A stretch of DNA of 64,000 bases from JAHEEM01 sp036396795 (GCA_036396795.1 DASWKF010000134.1:1-64000); one strand, 5' to 3'. Positions 33,709 to 43,037 are shown, counted from the stretch's first letter. Numbers and translations are program-made. The notes: generated from the letters alone by a model not told the origin.

Positions 33709-33847
33709 TTGCCTTGCCCCTGTGGCATTCGGCACCGAACGTCGAGGTTCGAACTACAGTGGGCTGGGAAGCGCAAACGCCTGCATCCAAGACGTTGCCG
33801 CGCATAATCCGAGGCAACGCAAGAGGCTCTGAGAGCCCTCTCGGCTT

Positions 33848-33937
33848 GTTAACTGGCAACCCCGCTATCTTCTTGGAATTTGAATGTGGCGGTTGCCGGC
33901 AGGCAAACGTGAGACGCACTGAAGGCATCTCAGCTTG
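33848..33937 (-). promoter_or_regulatory. Degenerate second GEMM-like element
   Basis: On the minus strand it repeats the 3' half of the riboswitch exactly (AGATAGCGGGGTTGCCAGT) and has a GGCAACC that can pair with GGTTGCC. It lacks the GGGACGCAAAGCC strand of the c-di-GMP pocket. Tandem GEMM aptamers are known; this copy looks decayed. A hairpin AGAGGGCTC / GAGCCTCT follows at about 33816-33835 with no U-tract. Confidence 0.5.
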
Positions 33938-34015
33938 GTGACTGGCAACCCCGCTATCTTTGGTCCAAAGACCGGAGGCTTTGCGTCCCGACCTCACGAT
34001 CGGTTTGCCGTTTTT
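33938..34015 (-). promoter_or_regulatory. Cyclic-di-GMP-I (GEMM) riboswitch
   Basis: Minus strand: GGCAAACC, hairpin GATC-GTGA-GGTC, the conserved GGGACGCAAAGCCTCCGG, a GGTC/GACC stem, then AGATAGCGGGGTTGCC. This matches the class I c-di-GMP aptamer (Vc2-like), including the pocket G and C strands. It sits in the leader of the surface lipoprotein gene, a typical target. Confidence 0.88.
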
Positions 34016-34522
34016 CAGTTGTAGTCACTTATGGACTACACGCCGCCGAAGTTAGACGAAATGTCAACACCCGTCGAGCCGTCGCGTAACAGAGACGGTT
34101 TCCTATAACTTGACAATAATTCGATGCTTGATTATCGCAAGCGCCGCTCTCGAGATTGTTTTTCAATCGGGAACGTCATGAAGCTGTTCCAATTTTGCGA
34201 CGGCGTTGACTCACGGCGGTCGCGAGCGCTGGCCGACGCTCGGCCGTTAGGTATTTAACAGAAATACGACTCCTGCAGGCCTGCATGCGGAATCGAGAAA
34301 TGCATCACGGTTCTCGATCGAGAGGCCGGAGCGCATTTTGCGCAAACGGGGCGGAGAGCTTGCCGCAGAAGCCGACTGTAGCGGCTCCACGGGCTGGATA
34401 TTGGGTCGCTTGGCGGCATTTCCGGGGCGGCTCGGCCCCCGAGTGACATAACGCGGCGTGATACACTGACCGGGTGCTGTGTTTGAGGGGCGAGACCGCC
34501 CGAAAAATCCGAGGAGAGGCGT
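34016..34522. other. Intergenic regulatory region without a gene
   Basis: About 500 bases with lower GC than the flanks. It contains minus-strand promoter-like TTGACA at 34069-34064 for the riboswitch transcript and, on the plus strand, TTGACA at 34111-34116. A short minus-strand frame (34255-34449) has no recognisable similarity and I do not call it. The GST ribosome binding site GAGGAGAGG lies at 34511-34519. Confidence 0.5.
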
Positions 34523-35386
34523 GTGTCTCAGTCGAATAACCCGCGTTTCTGGGCTTCACAGTGGTATACCACGAAATTCGCCGAAGAGCCCTGGCCGGGC
34601 GGTTGGTACTGGCACGACGAGCACTACAACTGGTTCGGTCCCTACGACTCGGAGCACGACGCGAGTATCGCCCTGAAGGGGCACGAAGAGACGGAGCGCC
34701 ACGCCACCCGACTGTTCGAGCAGGCGCACTCGCAATTCGAGCTTTATTACCACCCGTTGTCGACTCACTCGCAGAAGGTGCTGATCGCCATCTACGAGAA
34801 GGGCGCGCGATTCACACCCAAGATCGTTGATCTCTCGAGCGAGGCGGCACGCGAAGGCTACCGCGAGCTCTATCCGATGGGAGAAATACCGCTGATCGTG
34901 CTCAATCACGGCCCCTTGATCCCCGAGTCCAGTATCATCATCGAGTATTTCGACAGCCTCGGCGGCAAGCGGCTGATCTCTTCGGATCCGGACATCGCGC
35001 GCAAGACGCGGTTCAAGGACCGGTTTTTCGATCTATACATGAGTGACCCGGTCGTGACCTTGATCACGGAAGGGCAAAAGCCCGACGCCAAGCGCGACGC
35101 CGTGACCATCGAGAATTGCCAGTACCGCGTCAAGGCCGTTTATGATTTCATGGAATATGAGCTCAGCAACCAGACTTGGGCGAACGGCGAAGAATTCTCC
35201 ATGTCCGACTGCGCGGCCGCCGCAGGATTGTTCTACGCCAGCAGGATCGTGCCGCACCAAGCCTACCCCAACGTCACGGCATATGCCGACAGGCTCAGCC
35301 GCCGCGCTTCGGTGAAACGCGTTCGAGACGAGGCGGCGCCCTACCTCGAGGACTACGTGAGGCGTCTGAAAAGCGGCGTCGGCTGA
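34523..35386 (+). CDS. Glutathione S-transferase family protein with N-terminal extension
   Basis: The 287-residue protein starts at GTG with a GAGGAGAGG ribosome binding site. The first 70 residues are aromatic and acidic (WPGGWYWHDEHYNWFGPYDS) and not part of GST. The thioredoxin-like GST N-domain follows: LYYHPLSTHSQKVLIAIYEK, the cis-Pro loop MGEIPLIVLN and ESSIIIEYFDSL; then the all-helical C-domain (EEFSMSDCAAAAGLFY). The substrate is unknown. The extension could be a separate small domain. Confidence 0.85.
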   Translation: MSQSNNPRFWASQWYTTKFAEEPWPGGWYWHDEHYNWFGPYDSEHDASIALKGHEETERHATRLFEQAHSQFELYYHPLSTHSQKVLIAIYEKGARFTPKIVDLSSEAAREGYRELYPMGEIPLIVLNHGPLIPESSIIIEYFDSLGGKRLISSDPDIARKTRFKDRFFDLYMSDPVVTLITEGQKPDAKRDAVTIENCQYRVKAVYDFMEYELSNQTWANGEEFSMSDCAAAAGLFYASRIVPHQAYPNVTAYADRLSRRASVKRVRDEAAPYLEDYVRRLKSGVG

Positions 35387-35407
35387 CGCGCCCCGGCGCG
35401 CCCGCGA

Positions 35408-36598
35408 TCAACCGGTCTTTTGGGCGGGCTCCAACGGCTGAGTCGTGAAGCCCTTGAGCGACGCCAGCTCGTGCGCATCGCGGCCGATCTCGACCTCGCT
35501 TTGGACATAGTGCACGACCAGCCGGCCGAGCGACAGCAGCGCGTGCTCGTGGATGCGCTCGTAGCCGTGGCTCGCGTCGACGCCGAAGGTGATCAGGGCC
35601 GTGCGAATGTCGTTACCCGCTTCGACGGCGGAGGCGCTGTCGCAGCGATAGTGGCGAAATACGTCCCGCTGGAACTCGATGTTGTAGCGCTCGCAGATAT
35701 CGATGAGCTTGTTGGTCAGATGATAGTCGAACGGTCCGGTGGAATCCGCCATCGCAATGGTCGCGCCATGCTCGGCGCTGCTTTGGCCCGGCGCGGTAGT
35801 GCCGTTGTCGATCGCCACGAGCGAGGCGATGTCGCCGTGCAGCACCGCGGATGCGCCGACGCCGACTTCCTCGGCAATAGAGAACAGGAAATAGGTATCG
35901 ACGGGAATCCCGGCCCGGGCGGTCCGTAATGCCTTTATGCCCGCGAGCATGACGGCGACACCGGCCTTGTCGTCGAGGTGCCGCGAATTGATATAGCCGT
36001 TGTCGAGAAACTCAGGCCTCGGATCGATCGCGACGTGGTCGCCGATCGCTATGCCGTGCGTGCGCAGTCCATCCGCGCCGCGCACGTCGATATCCACGCG
36101 AAGCTCGATGCAGTCCCAGCGCACGGGCTGCTTGTCGATCTCGTCACCGAAGGTGTGACCGGATGCCTTGAGCGGCAGAATCGTGCCCCGGAACGAGCCC
36201 AAGCGGGTCAATAGGGTGCAGCGGGCGCCTTCGGCGAAGCGGCTCGACCAGTGGCCGATGGGCACGATGGCGAGCCGGCCGTTGCTCTTGAGCTCGCGCA
36301 CTTGGGCGCCGAGCGTGTCGACATGTGCGATCAGGGCGCGCGCCGGTTTTCTCGCGTTGCCCTCGAGCCTGGCGCGAATCGCGCCGCGGCGCGTCAGCTC
36401 GTAGGGCATGCCGAGCGCCTCGAGCTCGTGGCAACAAAAGCGTACGATCTCGTCCGTGTAGCCGGTCGGGCTCGGGATTTCCAGCAGCTGCTTGAGGACG
36501 TCCTTGAGGTAGCCGAGATCGAGCCGTCCGGGCATCGGAATATCCGCCTGCACTTTCGGCGCCGCGTGAGTGGATCTCGAGGGTTCCTTCGAGCTCAT
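35408..36598 (-). CDS. Osmoprotectant NAGGN system M42 family peptidase
   Basis: The 396-residue di-metal aminopeptidase of family M42 shows metal ligands in IAHVDTLGA, HLDDKAGVAVML, the catalytic Glu in IAEEVGVGAS, and AIDNGT. The C-terminal FGVDASHGYERIHEHAL has the last His. M42-like peptidases are a regular third member of NAGGN operons and may turn over the dipeptide osmolyte or process its precursor. The ATG at 36598 overlaps the ngg stop (ATGA). The frame extends further upstream but inside ngg. Confidence 0.9.
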   Translation of the reverse strand: MSSKEPSRSTHAAPKVQADIPMPGRLDLGYLKDVLKQLLEIPSPTGYTDEIVRFCCHELEALGMPYELTRRGAIRARLEGNARKPARALIAHVDTLGAQVRELKSNGRLAIVPIGHWSSRFAEGARCTLLTRLGSFRGTILPLKASGHTFGDEIDKQPVRWDCIELRVDIDVRGADGLRTHGIAIGDHVAIDPRPEFLDNGYINSRHLDDKAGVAVMLAGIKALRTARAGIPVDTYFLFSIAEEVGVGASAVLHGDIASLVAIDNGTTAPGQSSAEHGATIAMADSTGPFDYHLTNKLIDICERYNIEFQRDVFRHYRCDSASAVEAGNDIRTALITFGVDASHGYERIHEHALLSLGRLVVHYVQSEVEIGRDAHELASLKGFTTQPLEPAQKTG

Positions 36599-38364
36599 CG
36601 CGCTGCCCTCCTTTCGCTCGGCGAGGCGGAAGCCGTCTGTGGGAACAGCAAATCGACGAAGCACTCGGCGGTCGGTCGAGGCTCGTGGTTCGCGAGCCCA
36701 GGCCGCTCGTTGGCTTCGATGAGCGTGTAGCCGGCGGACTCCGGGGAGTCGACGATGAAATCCAGGCCCACGACGGGGATGTCGAGCGTGCGCGCGATGC
36801 GCTCGGAAACCTCGCACAGCTCCGGCGAAAGCGAATCCGTGACGTCGTGCAGCGTGCCGCCGGTGTGCAGGTTGGCCGTTTTTCTGACCGGCGTGACTCG
36901 GCCCGTGGGGAGGACGTCGTCGAGACTCAAGCCGTGAGCCGACAGACAGCGGATCGTTTCGTCGTCCACGGGTATCGAGCTCTCGCCGCCGGTCGCCGCG
37001 GCCCGCCGCCGGCTCTGCTTTTCTATCAGCGCGGCGATCGAATGCCGGCCAGTTCCCGTAATCTGCGCGGGCTTGCGTATCGCCGCCGCGACCACCTTGA
37101 AGTCGATCAGCACGACGCGGAGATCCTCGCCCGTCACGTACTCCTCGAGGACGACCTTCGGGCACATCTCGGCGACCGTCTGCACGGCCCTGTCGAGCTC
37201 CTCCGGGTCGGTCAGGTTGACGAAGACCCCGCGGCCCTGCTCGCCCTGAGCGGGCTTGACGACGACGGCTCCGTGCTCGCGCAGAAACCCGTGGTTCTCG
37301 CCGCGCTCCCCGGCCAGGCGCTGCTCGGGCACGCGGATGCCGACCTCGCGCAGTACCTTGTGTGTCACGGTCTTATCGTCGCAGCGACTCATCGCGATCG
37401 CGGAGGTGAGCTCGCTCAAGGATTCTCGGCAGATGATGCGGCGGCCGCCGAACTGAAGCGCGAAGTAGCCGTGCTCGGCGTCCTGCACCTGGACGGCGAT
37501 GCCCCGGCGCAGCGCTTCGTCGACGATGATCTGCGCGTAGGGATTGAGATGACTCTCCCGCTGCGCGCCCATGTAGAGATCTCGATTGATCGTGTTGCGA
37601 CACTTGACGCAAAACGCGGGCACGCGCTCGAAGCCCATGTCCTCGTAAAGCCTGATGACTGCGGCATTGTCGTGCATCACCGAAAGATCCATGAACGCGC
37701 GCCCGCGTGCCGCGAAATAATCGGCCACGTAAGCGACCAGGGCCCGCCCCACGCCCGGCTGTTGCGCGTTCGGGTCGACGGCGAGGCACCAAAGGCTCGC
37801 GCCGTTCTCCGGATCGTCGAACGCCTCGGCGTGATCGATGCCCATGACCGTGCCGATGACGCCTCCCGAGCCGGGATCGACGGCGACGAAAAACTCCATG
37901 ACGGGGTTCTTCCTCTGCTGCCAGATGAACTCCGGCTCGGCCGATACCATCCCCCGGCTCATGAGCAGGCGGTTGATATGGCTTGCGTCCGACCGATGCT
38001 GAAGGCGACGGATGTGAAAACCGGCCGACCGTATGCGGCCCGGCAGGTAGTTCCCCATCCAGAGGCGAAACGTGTGCGAGGGATCGAGGAACAGCTCGTG
38101 CGGCGCGATCGAGAGCACCACATGCGGATCCCTGAGATAGAGCGCCAGGTTCCGCGAGCCCGGGCTTTCGTCCTGAATCGCCGCGACGAGCTCTTCGTTG
38201 TCTTTGAAGGTATGCGCGAAAATCAGCTTGCCCCAACCGCAATCGAGCGAGGCGTTCTCGGCGAAGCGCTCGCCGCGAAACTTGGGCTCGGCCGAGCGCC
38301 AGCCGACGATCGAGGCGCTGCCGATCCGCTCGATGCGATGACGCTGGCGGTAATCGGATCTCAT
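36595..38364 (-). CDS. ngg: N-acetylglutaminylglutamine synthetase
   Basis: This is a 589-residue fusion: an N-terminal GNAT acetyltransferase (SLWCLAVDPNAQQPGVGRAL, then DNAAVIRLYEDMGFERV) and a C-terminal ATP-grasp ligase (VVVKPAQGEQGRGVF, VLEEYVTGEDLRVVLID, GLDFIVDSPESAGYTLIEAN). It builds the dipeptide osmolyte N-acetylglutaminylglutamine amide precursor from glutamine. It is 11 bp downstream of asnO. The ATG at 38364 was chosen, and the frame extends 20 codons upstream into asnO. Confidence 0.94.
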   Translation of the reverse strand: MRSDYRQRHRIERIGSASIVGWRSAEPKFRGERFAENASLDCGWGKLIFAHTFKDNEELVAAIQDESPGSRNLALYLRDPHVVLSIAPHELFLDPSHTFRLWMGNYLPGRIRSAGFHIRRLQHRSDASHINRLLMSRGMVSAEPEFIWQQRKNPVMEFFVAVDPGSGGVIGTVMGIDHAEAFDDPENGASLWCLAVDPNAQQPGVGRALVAYVADYFAARGRAFMDLSVMHDNAAVIRLYEDMGFERVPAFCVKCRNTINRDLYMGAQRESHLNPYAQIIVDEALRRGIAVQVQDAEHGYFALQFGGRRIICRESLSELTSAIAMSRCDDKTVTHKVLREVGIRVPEQRLAGERGENHGFLREHGAVVVKPAQGEQGRGVFVNLTDPEELDRAVQTVAEMCPKVVLEEYVTGEDLRVVLIDFKVVAAAIRKPAQITGTGRHSIAALIEKQSRRRAAATGGESSIPVDDETIRCLSAHGLSLDDVLPTGRVTPVRKTANLHTGGTLHDVTDSLSPELCEVSERIARTLDIPVVGLDFIVDSPESAGYTLIEANERPGLANHEPRPTAECFVDLLFPQTASASPSERRAAR

Positions 38365-38375
38365 GGCTTCATCTC

Positions 38376-40145
38376 CTATGCAGCGTGAGTCTGCAGCCAC
38401 ACCTCGAGCGCGGCGAGCTGCCACAACTTGGAGCCCTTGAGCGGCGTCAGATGCTCCGCCGGTGCGTCCAGCAAGCGGTCGATGTAGGGCCGCCGGAAAA
38501 GCCCCCGCTCCCTGGCGCGCGCGCTGTTGATCGCGTCCTTGACGAAATCCAGGGTTCGTCCGTTGAGGTATTTGAGGCCCGGCACCGGGAAGTAGCCCTT
38601 GGGCCGATCGATGATCCTGGCGGGCAGGACGCTGCGCGCCGCCTCTTTGAGCACGTGCTTGCCCTGCGGGACGACCTTCATCTCCGGCGGCAGGCGCGCC
38701 GCAAGCTCGACGAGCTCGTGGTCGAGAAACGGAACCCGCGCCTCCAGGCCCCAGGCCATCGTCATGTTGTCGACGCGCTTGACGGGATCGTCCACGAGCA
38801 TCACGGTGGTATCGACGTGCAAGGCTTTGTCGACCCCCAGATCCGCGTCGGCGTCCGCGAAATGAGCGCGTATGAACTCGAGACTGTGGTCGGCTTCGTA
38901 CCAGCGCGGATTCAAGACCTGCGCCATCTCCGCATGGTCCCGGTCGAAGAAGCCCGCGGCATAGTCTCGAACGGCGTTGGTCGTCGACATCAGCGGCGGG
39001 TACCAGAAGTAGCCGCCGAAGATCTCATCGGCGCCCTGACCGCTCTCGACCACCTTGACGTGCTGCGAGACCTCGCGGCTGAGGAGATAGAATGCGATGT
39101 TGTCGTGGCTGACCATCGGCTCGGACATCGCCTCGAAGCAGGCGGGAAGGTGCTCGACCAATCCGCTCGAATCCACCGTGAGCTTGTGATGGATCGTTGC
39201 GTAGGTTTCTGCGATCAGATCCGAATATTCGAACTCGTTGCCGGCCTCGCCGCACGCGTCCTCGAAGCCGACCGTGAAGGTATTCAAATCCGCCGCGCCG
39301 TTGCGGCTCAGCAAGGCGACGACGAGGCTCGAATCGACGCCGCCGGAGAGCAGCACGCCGACGGGAACATCGGCGATCATCCGCCGCTGCACCGCTTTGT
39401 CGAGTGCGGCGAGGACGCGCTCCTTGGCCTCCTCGAAAGACGCGATCTCGTGGCCGTTTCGCCGGTAGCTGGGCCGCCAATAGCATTCCTCGCGGCGAGA
39501 GCCGTCCGGGCGGATGGTCATCCGCGTCGCGGGCGCCAGCTTGCGCACGTTGCTCAAGATCGTCTGCGGCGCCGGCACCACCGAGTGAAACGTCAGATAG
39601 TGGTGCAGTGATACGGGATCGATGTCCCCGGCACTGTCGCTCGCGGCCAGCAGCGCCGGCAGCGACGAGGCGAATCGAAATACGCCGGGCGAGTCCTCGA
39701 AGTAGAACGGCTTGATGCCGAGCCGGTCGCGGGCGACGAACAGGCATCCGCTGGCGTGCTCGAGCACGGCGAACGCAAACATGCCGTTGAGATGATCGAC
39801 GCAGTGCCTTCCCCAGGCCGCGTAGGCCTTGAGCAGGACTTCCGTATCGCTGGTCGACTTGAACCGATACCCCAGGCCCGCGAGCTCGATGCGCAACTGC
39901 GGATAGTTGTAAATGCAGCCGTTGAAAACGATGGTCAGCCCGAGCTCAGGATCTTCCATCGGCTGCGCGGCCTTGTCGGAGAGGTCGATGATCTTCAGGC
40001 GGCGGTGTCCGAGAACGGTGCTGCCGTTGACGCAGATGCCCTGCCCGTCCGGTCCTCGAGGAGCCTGCTTGCGATTCATCGCCGCGACGGCCGCCTCGCT
40101 CGGCGGCGCCCTGTCGAAGCGCATTTCGCCGGCGATTCCACACAT
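38376..40145 (-). CDS. asnO: N-acetylglutaminylglutamine amidotransferase
   Basis: This is a 589-residue class II glutamine amidotransferase with the catalytic Cys2 of MCGIAGEM, the glutaminase segment RGPDGQGICVNG, FNGCIYNY and RDRLGIKPFYF. The asparagine-synthetase-like domain has LLSGGVDSSLVVALL and GQGADEIFGGY. In NAGGN operons it amidates the C-terminal carboxylate of the acetyl-dipeptide. It is the first gene of asnO-ngg-M42, with a MarR-type gene 33 bp upstream on the same strand. Confidence 0.94.
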   Translation of the reverse strand: MCGIAGEMRFDRAPPSEAAVAAMNRKQAPRGPDGQGICVNGSTVLGHRRLKIIDLSDKAAQPMEDPELGLTIVFNGCIYNYPQLRIELAGLGYRFKSTSDTEVLLKAYAAWGRHCVDHLNGMFAFAVLEHASGCLFVARDRLGIKPFYFEDSPGVFRFASSLPALLAASDSAGDIDPVSLHHYLTFHSVVPAPQTILSNVRKLAPATRMTIRPDGSRREECYWRPSYRRNGHEIASFEEAKERVLAALDKAVQRRMIADVPVGVLLSGGVDSSLVVALLSRNGAADLNTFTVGFEDACGEAGNEFEYSDLIAETYATIHHKLTVDSSGLVEHLPACFEAMSEPMVSHDNIAFYLLSREVSQHVKVVESGQGADEIFGGYFWYPPLMSTTNAVRDYAAGFFDRDHAEMAQVLNPRWYEADHSLEFIRAHFADADADLGVDKALHVDTTVMLVDDPVKRVDNMTMAWGLEARVPFLDHELVELAARLPPEMKVVPQGKHVLKEAARSVLPARIIDRPKGYFPVPGLKYLNGRTLDFVKDAINSARARERGLFRRPYIDRLLDAPAEHLTPLKGSKLWQLAALEVWLQTHAA

Positions 40146-40178
40146 GCTCTCTTCCCGCGTCCCTTCGAGCCGGCGCGC

Positions 40179-40721
40179 CTATTGCATCGATCGCCCCGGC
40201 CCGCGCGTCTTGGGGTCCGAGGTCAGTATTGCGGCGTCCGTGAGCAACGGCGCCGCGTCCAAGGTATCGGCGGACATCATCGAGACGAGCTGCTTGAGAC
40301 TCGCGTCGATCTCGGCCTGCTGCCCAAGCGGCATCGCTTCGAGCTGCTTGAGAAAACCGTGTTCCAGCGGCGGCGGCGCCCTGCGCAGCGTGCGGCGCCC
40401 CTTCGCCGTCAGGCGAACGAGCACGCGCCGCTTGTCGTCGGTCTGGCGCTCGCGAGACACGAGCCCCCTGGCCTCGAGGCGATCGAGGATTCCGCAAACG
40501 GTCGCCGGGCTCAGACTCAGGGCGTTGGCAAGCTGTCCGGAGAGGCTGTCGCCGCGGGAGTCGAGCTGCCGCAAGCACAAGAGCTGCGGGCCGCTGAGGC
40601 CGTGGTCCGTGACCAGCCGCCGGCTGTAGAGGTCCACCGCGCGCATGATCCGCCGCAATGAGCGCAAAATCTCTTCCTGATAGTCAGGGAGCTCCAGCGT
40701 TGTTCGCCGTCCGTTGCTCAT
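40179..40721 (-). CDS. MarR family transcriptional regulator of the NAGGN operon
   Basis: The 180-residue winged-helix regulator has LSGPQLLCLRQLDSRGDSLS, a recognition helix in LSLSPATVCGILDRLEARGL and the wing SRERQTDDKRRVLVRLTAKG. It is paralogous to the MarR protein beside the ectoine operon (55277-55777), including the C-terminal SADTLDAAPLL versus DAQGLDASPVL. It probably heads or closely precedes the NAGGN transcript. The start was chosen at MSNGRR; the frame to 40865 is not credible. Confidence 0.88.
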   Translation of the reverse strand: MSNGRRTTLELPDYQEEILRSLRRIMRAVDLYSRRLVTDHGLSGPQLLCLRQLDSRGDSLSGQLANALSLSPATVCGILDRLEARGLVSRERQTDDKRRVLVRLTAKGRRTLRRAPPPLEHGFLKQLEAMPLGQQAEIDASLKQLVSMMSADTLDAAPLLTDAAILTSDPKTRGPGRSMQ

Positions 40722-40726
40722 CAAAA

Positions 40727-40750
40727 TATTTTGTACACGAACCTTTTGTA
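40727..40750. promoter_or_regulatory. Possible MarR operator upstream of the NAGGN regulator
   Basis: Two direct copies of TTTTGTA (40729-40735 and 40744-40750) lie 15 bp apart just before the regulator start. The TATTTTGT core at 40727-40734 recurs upstream of the ectoine MarR gene at 55187-55194. Confidence 0.35.
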
Positions 40751-40924
40751 GACTAACAGTCTGCCGCGAGCCGCGCAAGCGGGGTTCCGATGCCGCGGAA
40801 AGCACGCACGCCGGCTCCGCGCTGTTACATAAAAGGATTCCGCTGATTTCTGTGAAGTCTCGCATCGCTGCTCCGCTCGTCAGCGGCTAGTCTGGCTCCC
40901 TCAGCCAAGGCGGAGAATTGTGAG

Positions 40925-41338
40925 ATGCCCTTCAAACTCGGCCGCACGCCTAAGAAGTCTTCCGAAGATCGAACGGCGGAGCACCGCGCCGCGTCGTTTC
41001 ACGCCGTGGGTATTAGGCCCGGGGAGAATGCCTGTCAGGCCTCCAACGACGCGAGCGCAACGCGCCATCTGTCGAACAAGCCGCCGCGCCTGCCGCTCGA
41101 TGATTGCGACCGCCCGGGCCAATGCTCGTGCCGCTATCAGCACTTCGAGGACCGCCGTGACATGCCGCGGCGACATCTAGACGGCGCGCTGCCGTCGGAT
41201 ACGCTGATCAACCGAATCGAGCAGCGCCGGGACACCGGCCGGCGCGAGGACGACCAGCCGGACTTCGATGCCGTCGACACGGGCGAGAATCCGCTGGTCG
41301 CCGACACCTACTACGGCTATACCCGAAAACCTAAATAG
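40925..41338 (+). CDS. Conserved hypothetical protein with Cys-rich CDxPGQCSCRY motif
   Basis: The 137-residue polar protein has basic MPFKLGRTPKKSS, a central DDCDRPGQCSCRYQHFEDRR and an acidic end with NPLVADTYYGYTRKPK. The Cys/His arrangement looks like a small structural metal site. I recall similar proteins of unknown function in gammaproteobacteria. GGCGGAGAATTGTG gives a ribosome binding site before the ATG. It stands alone between MarR (divergent) and the oxidase. Confidence 0.7.
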   Translation: MPFKLGRTPKKSSEDRTAEHRAASFHAVGIRPGENACQASNDASATRHLSNKPPRLPLDDCDRPGQCSCRYQHFEDRRDMPRRHLDGALPSDTLINRIEQRRDTGRREDDQPDFDAVDTGENPLVADTYYGYTRKPK

Positions 41339-41518
41339 AGCCCGTATCCGCCATCAGGCGACGAGACCGGCTGATCGAGATTTCTCTCCGATCTGCGGAC
41401 CCCCAGGAAGCGCAGCCGTGCCGCCGGCAATGCGTTGGTGCGCGCGCCGGATGCGCAGCCGGCCGCCCCGTGCTAACTTCAGCAGATCGGCAAATCAGCA
41501 ACGACCAAGGGGGCACCA

Positions 41519-43012
41519 ATGAAGCTCAACCGCCGCCTTTTTTGTCAGTCCGCGGTCGCGACTGGCTTCGCAAGCGCGATCCCGGCTCCGCTCCTGCTGG
41601 CGCAAACAGCGGCGACGTCCCGCAGCCTTCCGGCCGAAATCCAGGCGGCGACGCTGAACGGAGGCACGGCGACCGTCGAGCGCGCTGCCCTGGGCGAGCT
41701 TGCCGAAAGCCTGCAGGGCTCGCTGCTGCTCAACGGCGATTTTGGCTACGACGGCGCGCGCCGGATCTGGAACGGTATGCATGATCGATTTCCCGCGATG
41801 ATCGTTCGTGCGGCCGATGCGCGCGACGTGTCGAACGCCGTGACTTTCGCGCGGGAACGTGAACTGCTCGTGTGCGTCAAGGGCGGCGGCCACAGTTGGC
41901 CCGGCCAGTCGGTCGCCGATGACGCCCTCATGATCGACCTCGGCCTGATGGGCGGTGTCACGGTCGATCCCGGCAGGCGGCGCGCGCGAGCGGCTGGAGG
42001 CGCGTTGATTTACGCGCTCGATAACGCCACGCAGAGCCATGGGCTTGCAACAACCACGGGCGTCGTGTCTCACACCGGCCTCGGAGGCTTTACCTTGGGC
42101 GGCGGTTTTGGCCGTTTGAATCGCAGGTTCGGCCTGACGATCGATAACCTCACATCGGCGCAACTCGTCACCGCCGACGGCCAGATTCGGCGGGTCAGCG
42201 CGGACGAGAACGCGGATCTCTTTTGGGCCATCCGCGGCGGCGGCGGCAATTTCGGCGTCGTCACGGAGTTCGAGTACGCACTCCACGAGGTCCGGCCGAC
42301 CGTTCTCGGCGGCGACATCTTCTGGCCGCTCGATCAGGCCCGCGAGCTGCTCGAGTTCTATGCCGAGTGGTCGACGGGGCTCTCGAAGGAGATGTACGTC
42401 GGCCCTGAGATCTTACCGACGCTCGACGGCGCCGGCATGATCGGCATGGACGTTTGCTATTGCGGCGAGATCGCCGCCGGCGAGCGTGAGTTGGCGCCAT
42501 TGCGCCAATTCGGCACGCCGCTATCCGATGGCGTCGGTCCGACCCCCTATGTCACGCTGCAGGCACGGCTCGACGGCGCGTTTCATTCGGGGATACGGTC
42601 GTATATCAAGAGCGGCATGGTCGACGAGTTCACGCCGGGGCTGATCGATGCCATGGTCGAAAGCTTCGACCCGCAGGGCGGTATCATCGTCGGCTTCCAT
42701 ACGGCCGGGGGCGCGATCTCGGAGGTAGACGTGGGCGCGACGGCGTGGCCGCACCGGCGGGCTCAGACGATGATTCTCGCTGTCTCCGCATGGGAGGATC
42801 CGGCGCAGGACGACGTGTTCATCAGCGCCAACCGAGCGCAGTGGGCGGCACTGGAGAGCCACACGTCCGGCTATTACGAGAACATTCAGGCGGAGGTGGC
42901 CGGGGTGCGCGGCAACTTCGGTCCCGCCTACGAGCGGCTCGTCGCGGTCAAGAACGAGTTCGACCCGATGAACCTGTTCAGGCGGAACAGCAACGTCGCG
43001 CCCACGGTATGA
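41519..43012 (+). CDS. Exported FAD-linked oxidase (PCMH/BBE type)
   Basis: The 497-residue protein has a Tat-like signal (LNRRLFCQSAVATGFASAIP). The FAD-binding PCMH domain has VCVKGGGHSWPG with the His for covalent flavin, and GLGGFTLGGGFGRLNRRFGL; the usual second Cys link is absent. The C-terminal BBE motif YYENIQAEVAGVRGNFGPAY ends with NEFDPMNLFRRNSN. It belongs to the berberine-bridge-like oxidases acting on sugars or aromatic compounds; the substrate is unknown. It is convergent with the FAH-family gene. Confidence 0.88.
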   Translation: MKLNRRLFCQSAVATGFASAIPAPLLLAQTAATSRSLPAEIQAATLNGGTATVERAALGELAESLQGSLLLNGDFGYDGARRIWNGMHDRFPAMIVRAADARDVSNAVTFARERELLVCVKGGGHSWPGQSVADDALMIDLGLMGGVTVDPGRRRARAAGGALIYALDNATQSHGLATTTGVVSHTGLGGFTLGGGFGRLNRRFGLTIDNLTSAQLVTADGQIRRVSADENADLFWAIRGGGGNFGVVTEFEYALHEVRPTVLGGDIFWPLDQARELLEFYAEWSTGLSKEMYVGPEILPTLDGAGMIGMDVCYCGEIAAGERELAPLRQFGTPLSDGVGPTPYVTLQARLDGAFHSGIRSYIKSGMVDEFTPGLIDAMVESFDPQGGIIVGFHTAGGAISEVDVGATAWPHRRAQTMILAVSAWEDPAQDDVFISANRAQWAALESHTSGYYENIQAEVAGVRGNFGPAYERLVAVKNEFDPMNLFRRNSNVAPTV

Positions 43013-43037
43013 GCCGCGGCGTCCTCGGCGTCGGACG

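Noticed and set aside
35387..35407. GC-rich inverted repeat between the GST and the convergent M42 peptidase gene as a bidirectional terminator
   Set aside because: The stem is short and has no U-tract on either strand; too weak to call.
36685..38388. 567-codon plus-strand frame
   Set aside because: Antisense to ngg, with no domain recognisable; the ngg frame has full GNAT and ATP-grasp motifs.
38385..39611. 408-codon plus-strand frame
   Set aside because: Antisense to asnO, which carries all amidotransferase motifs.
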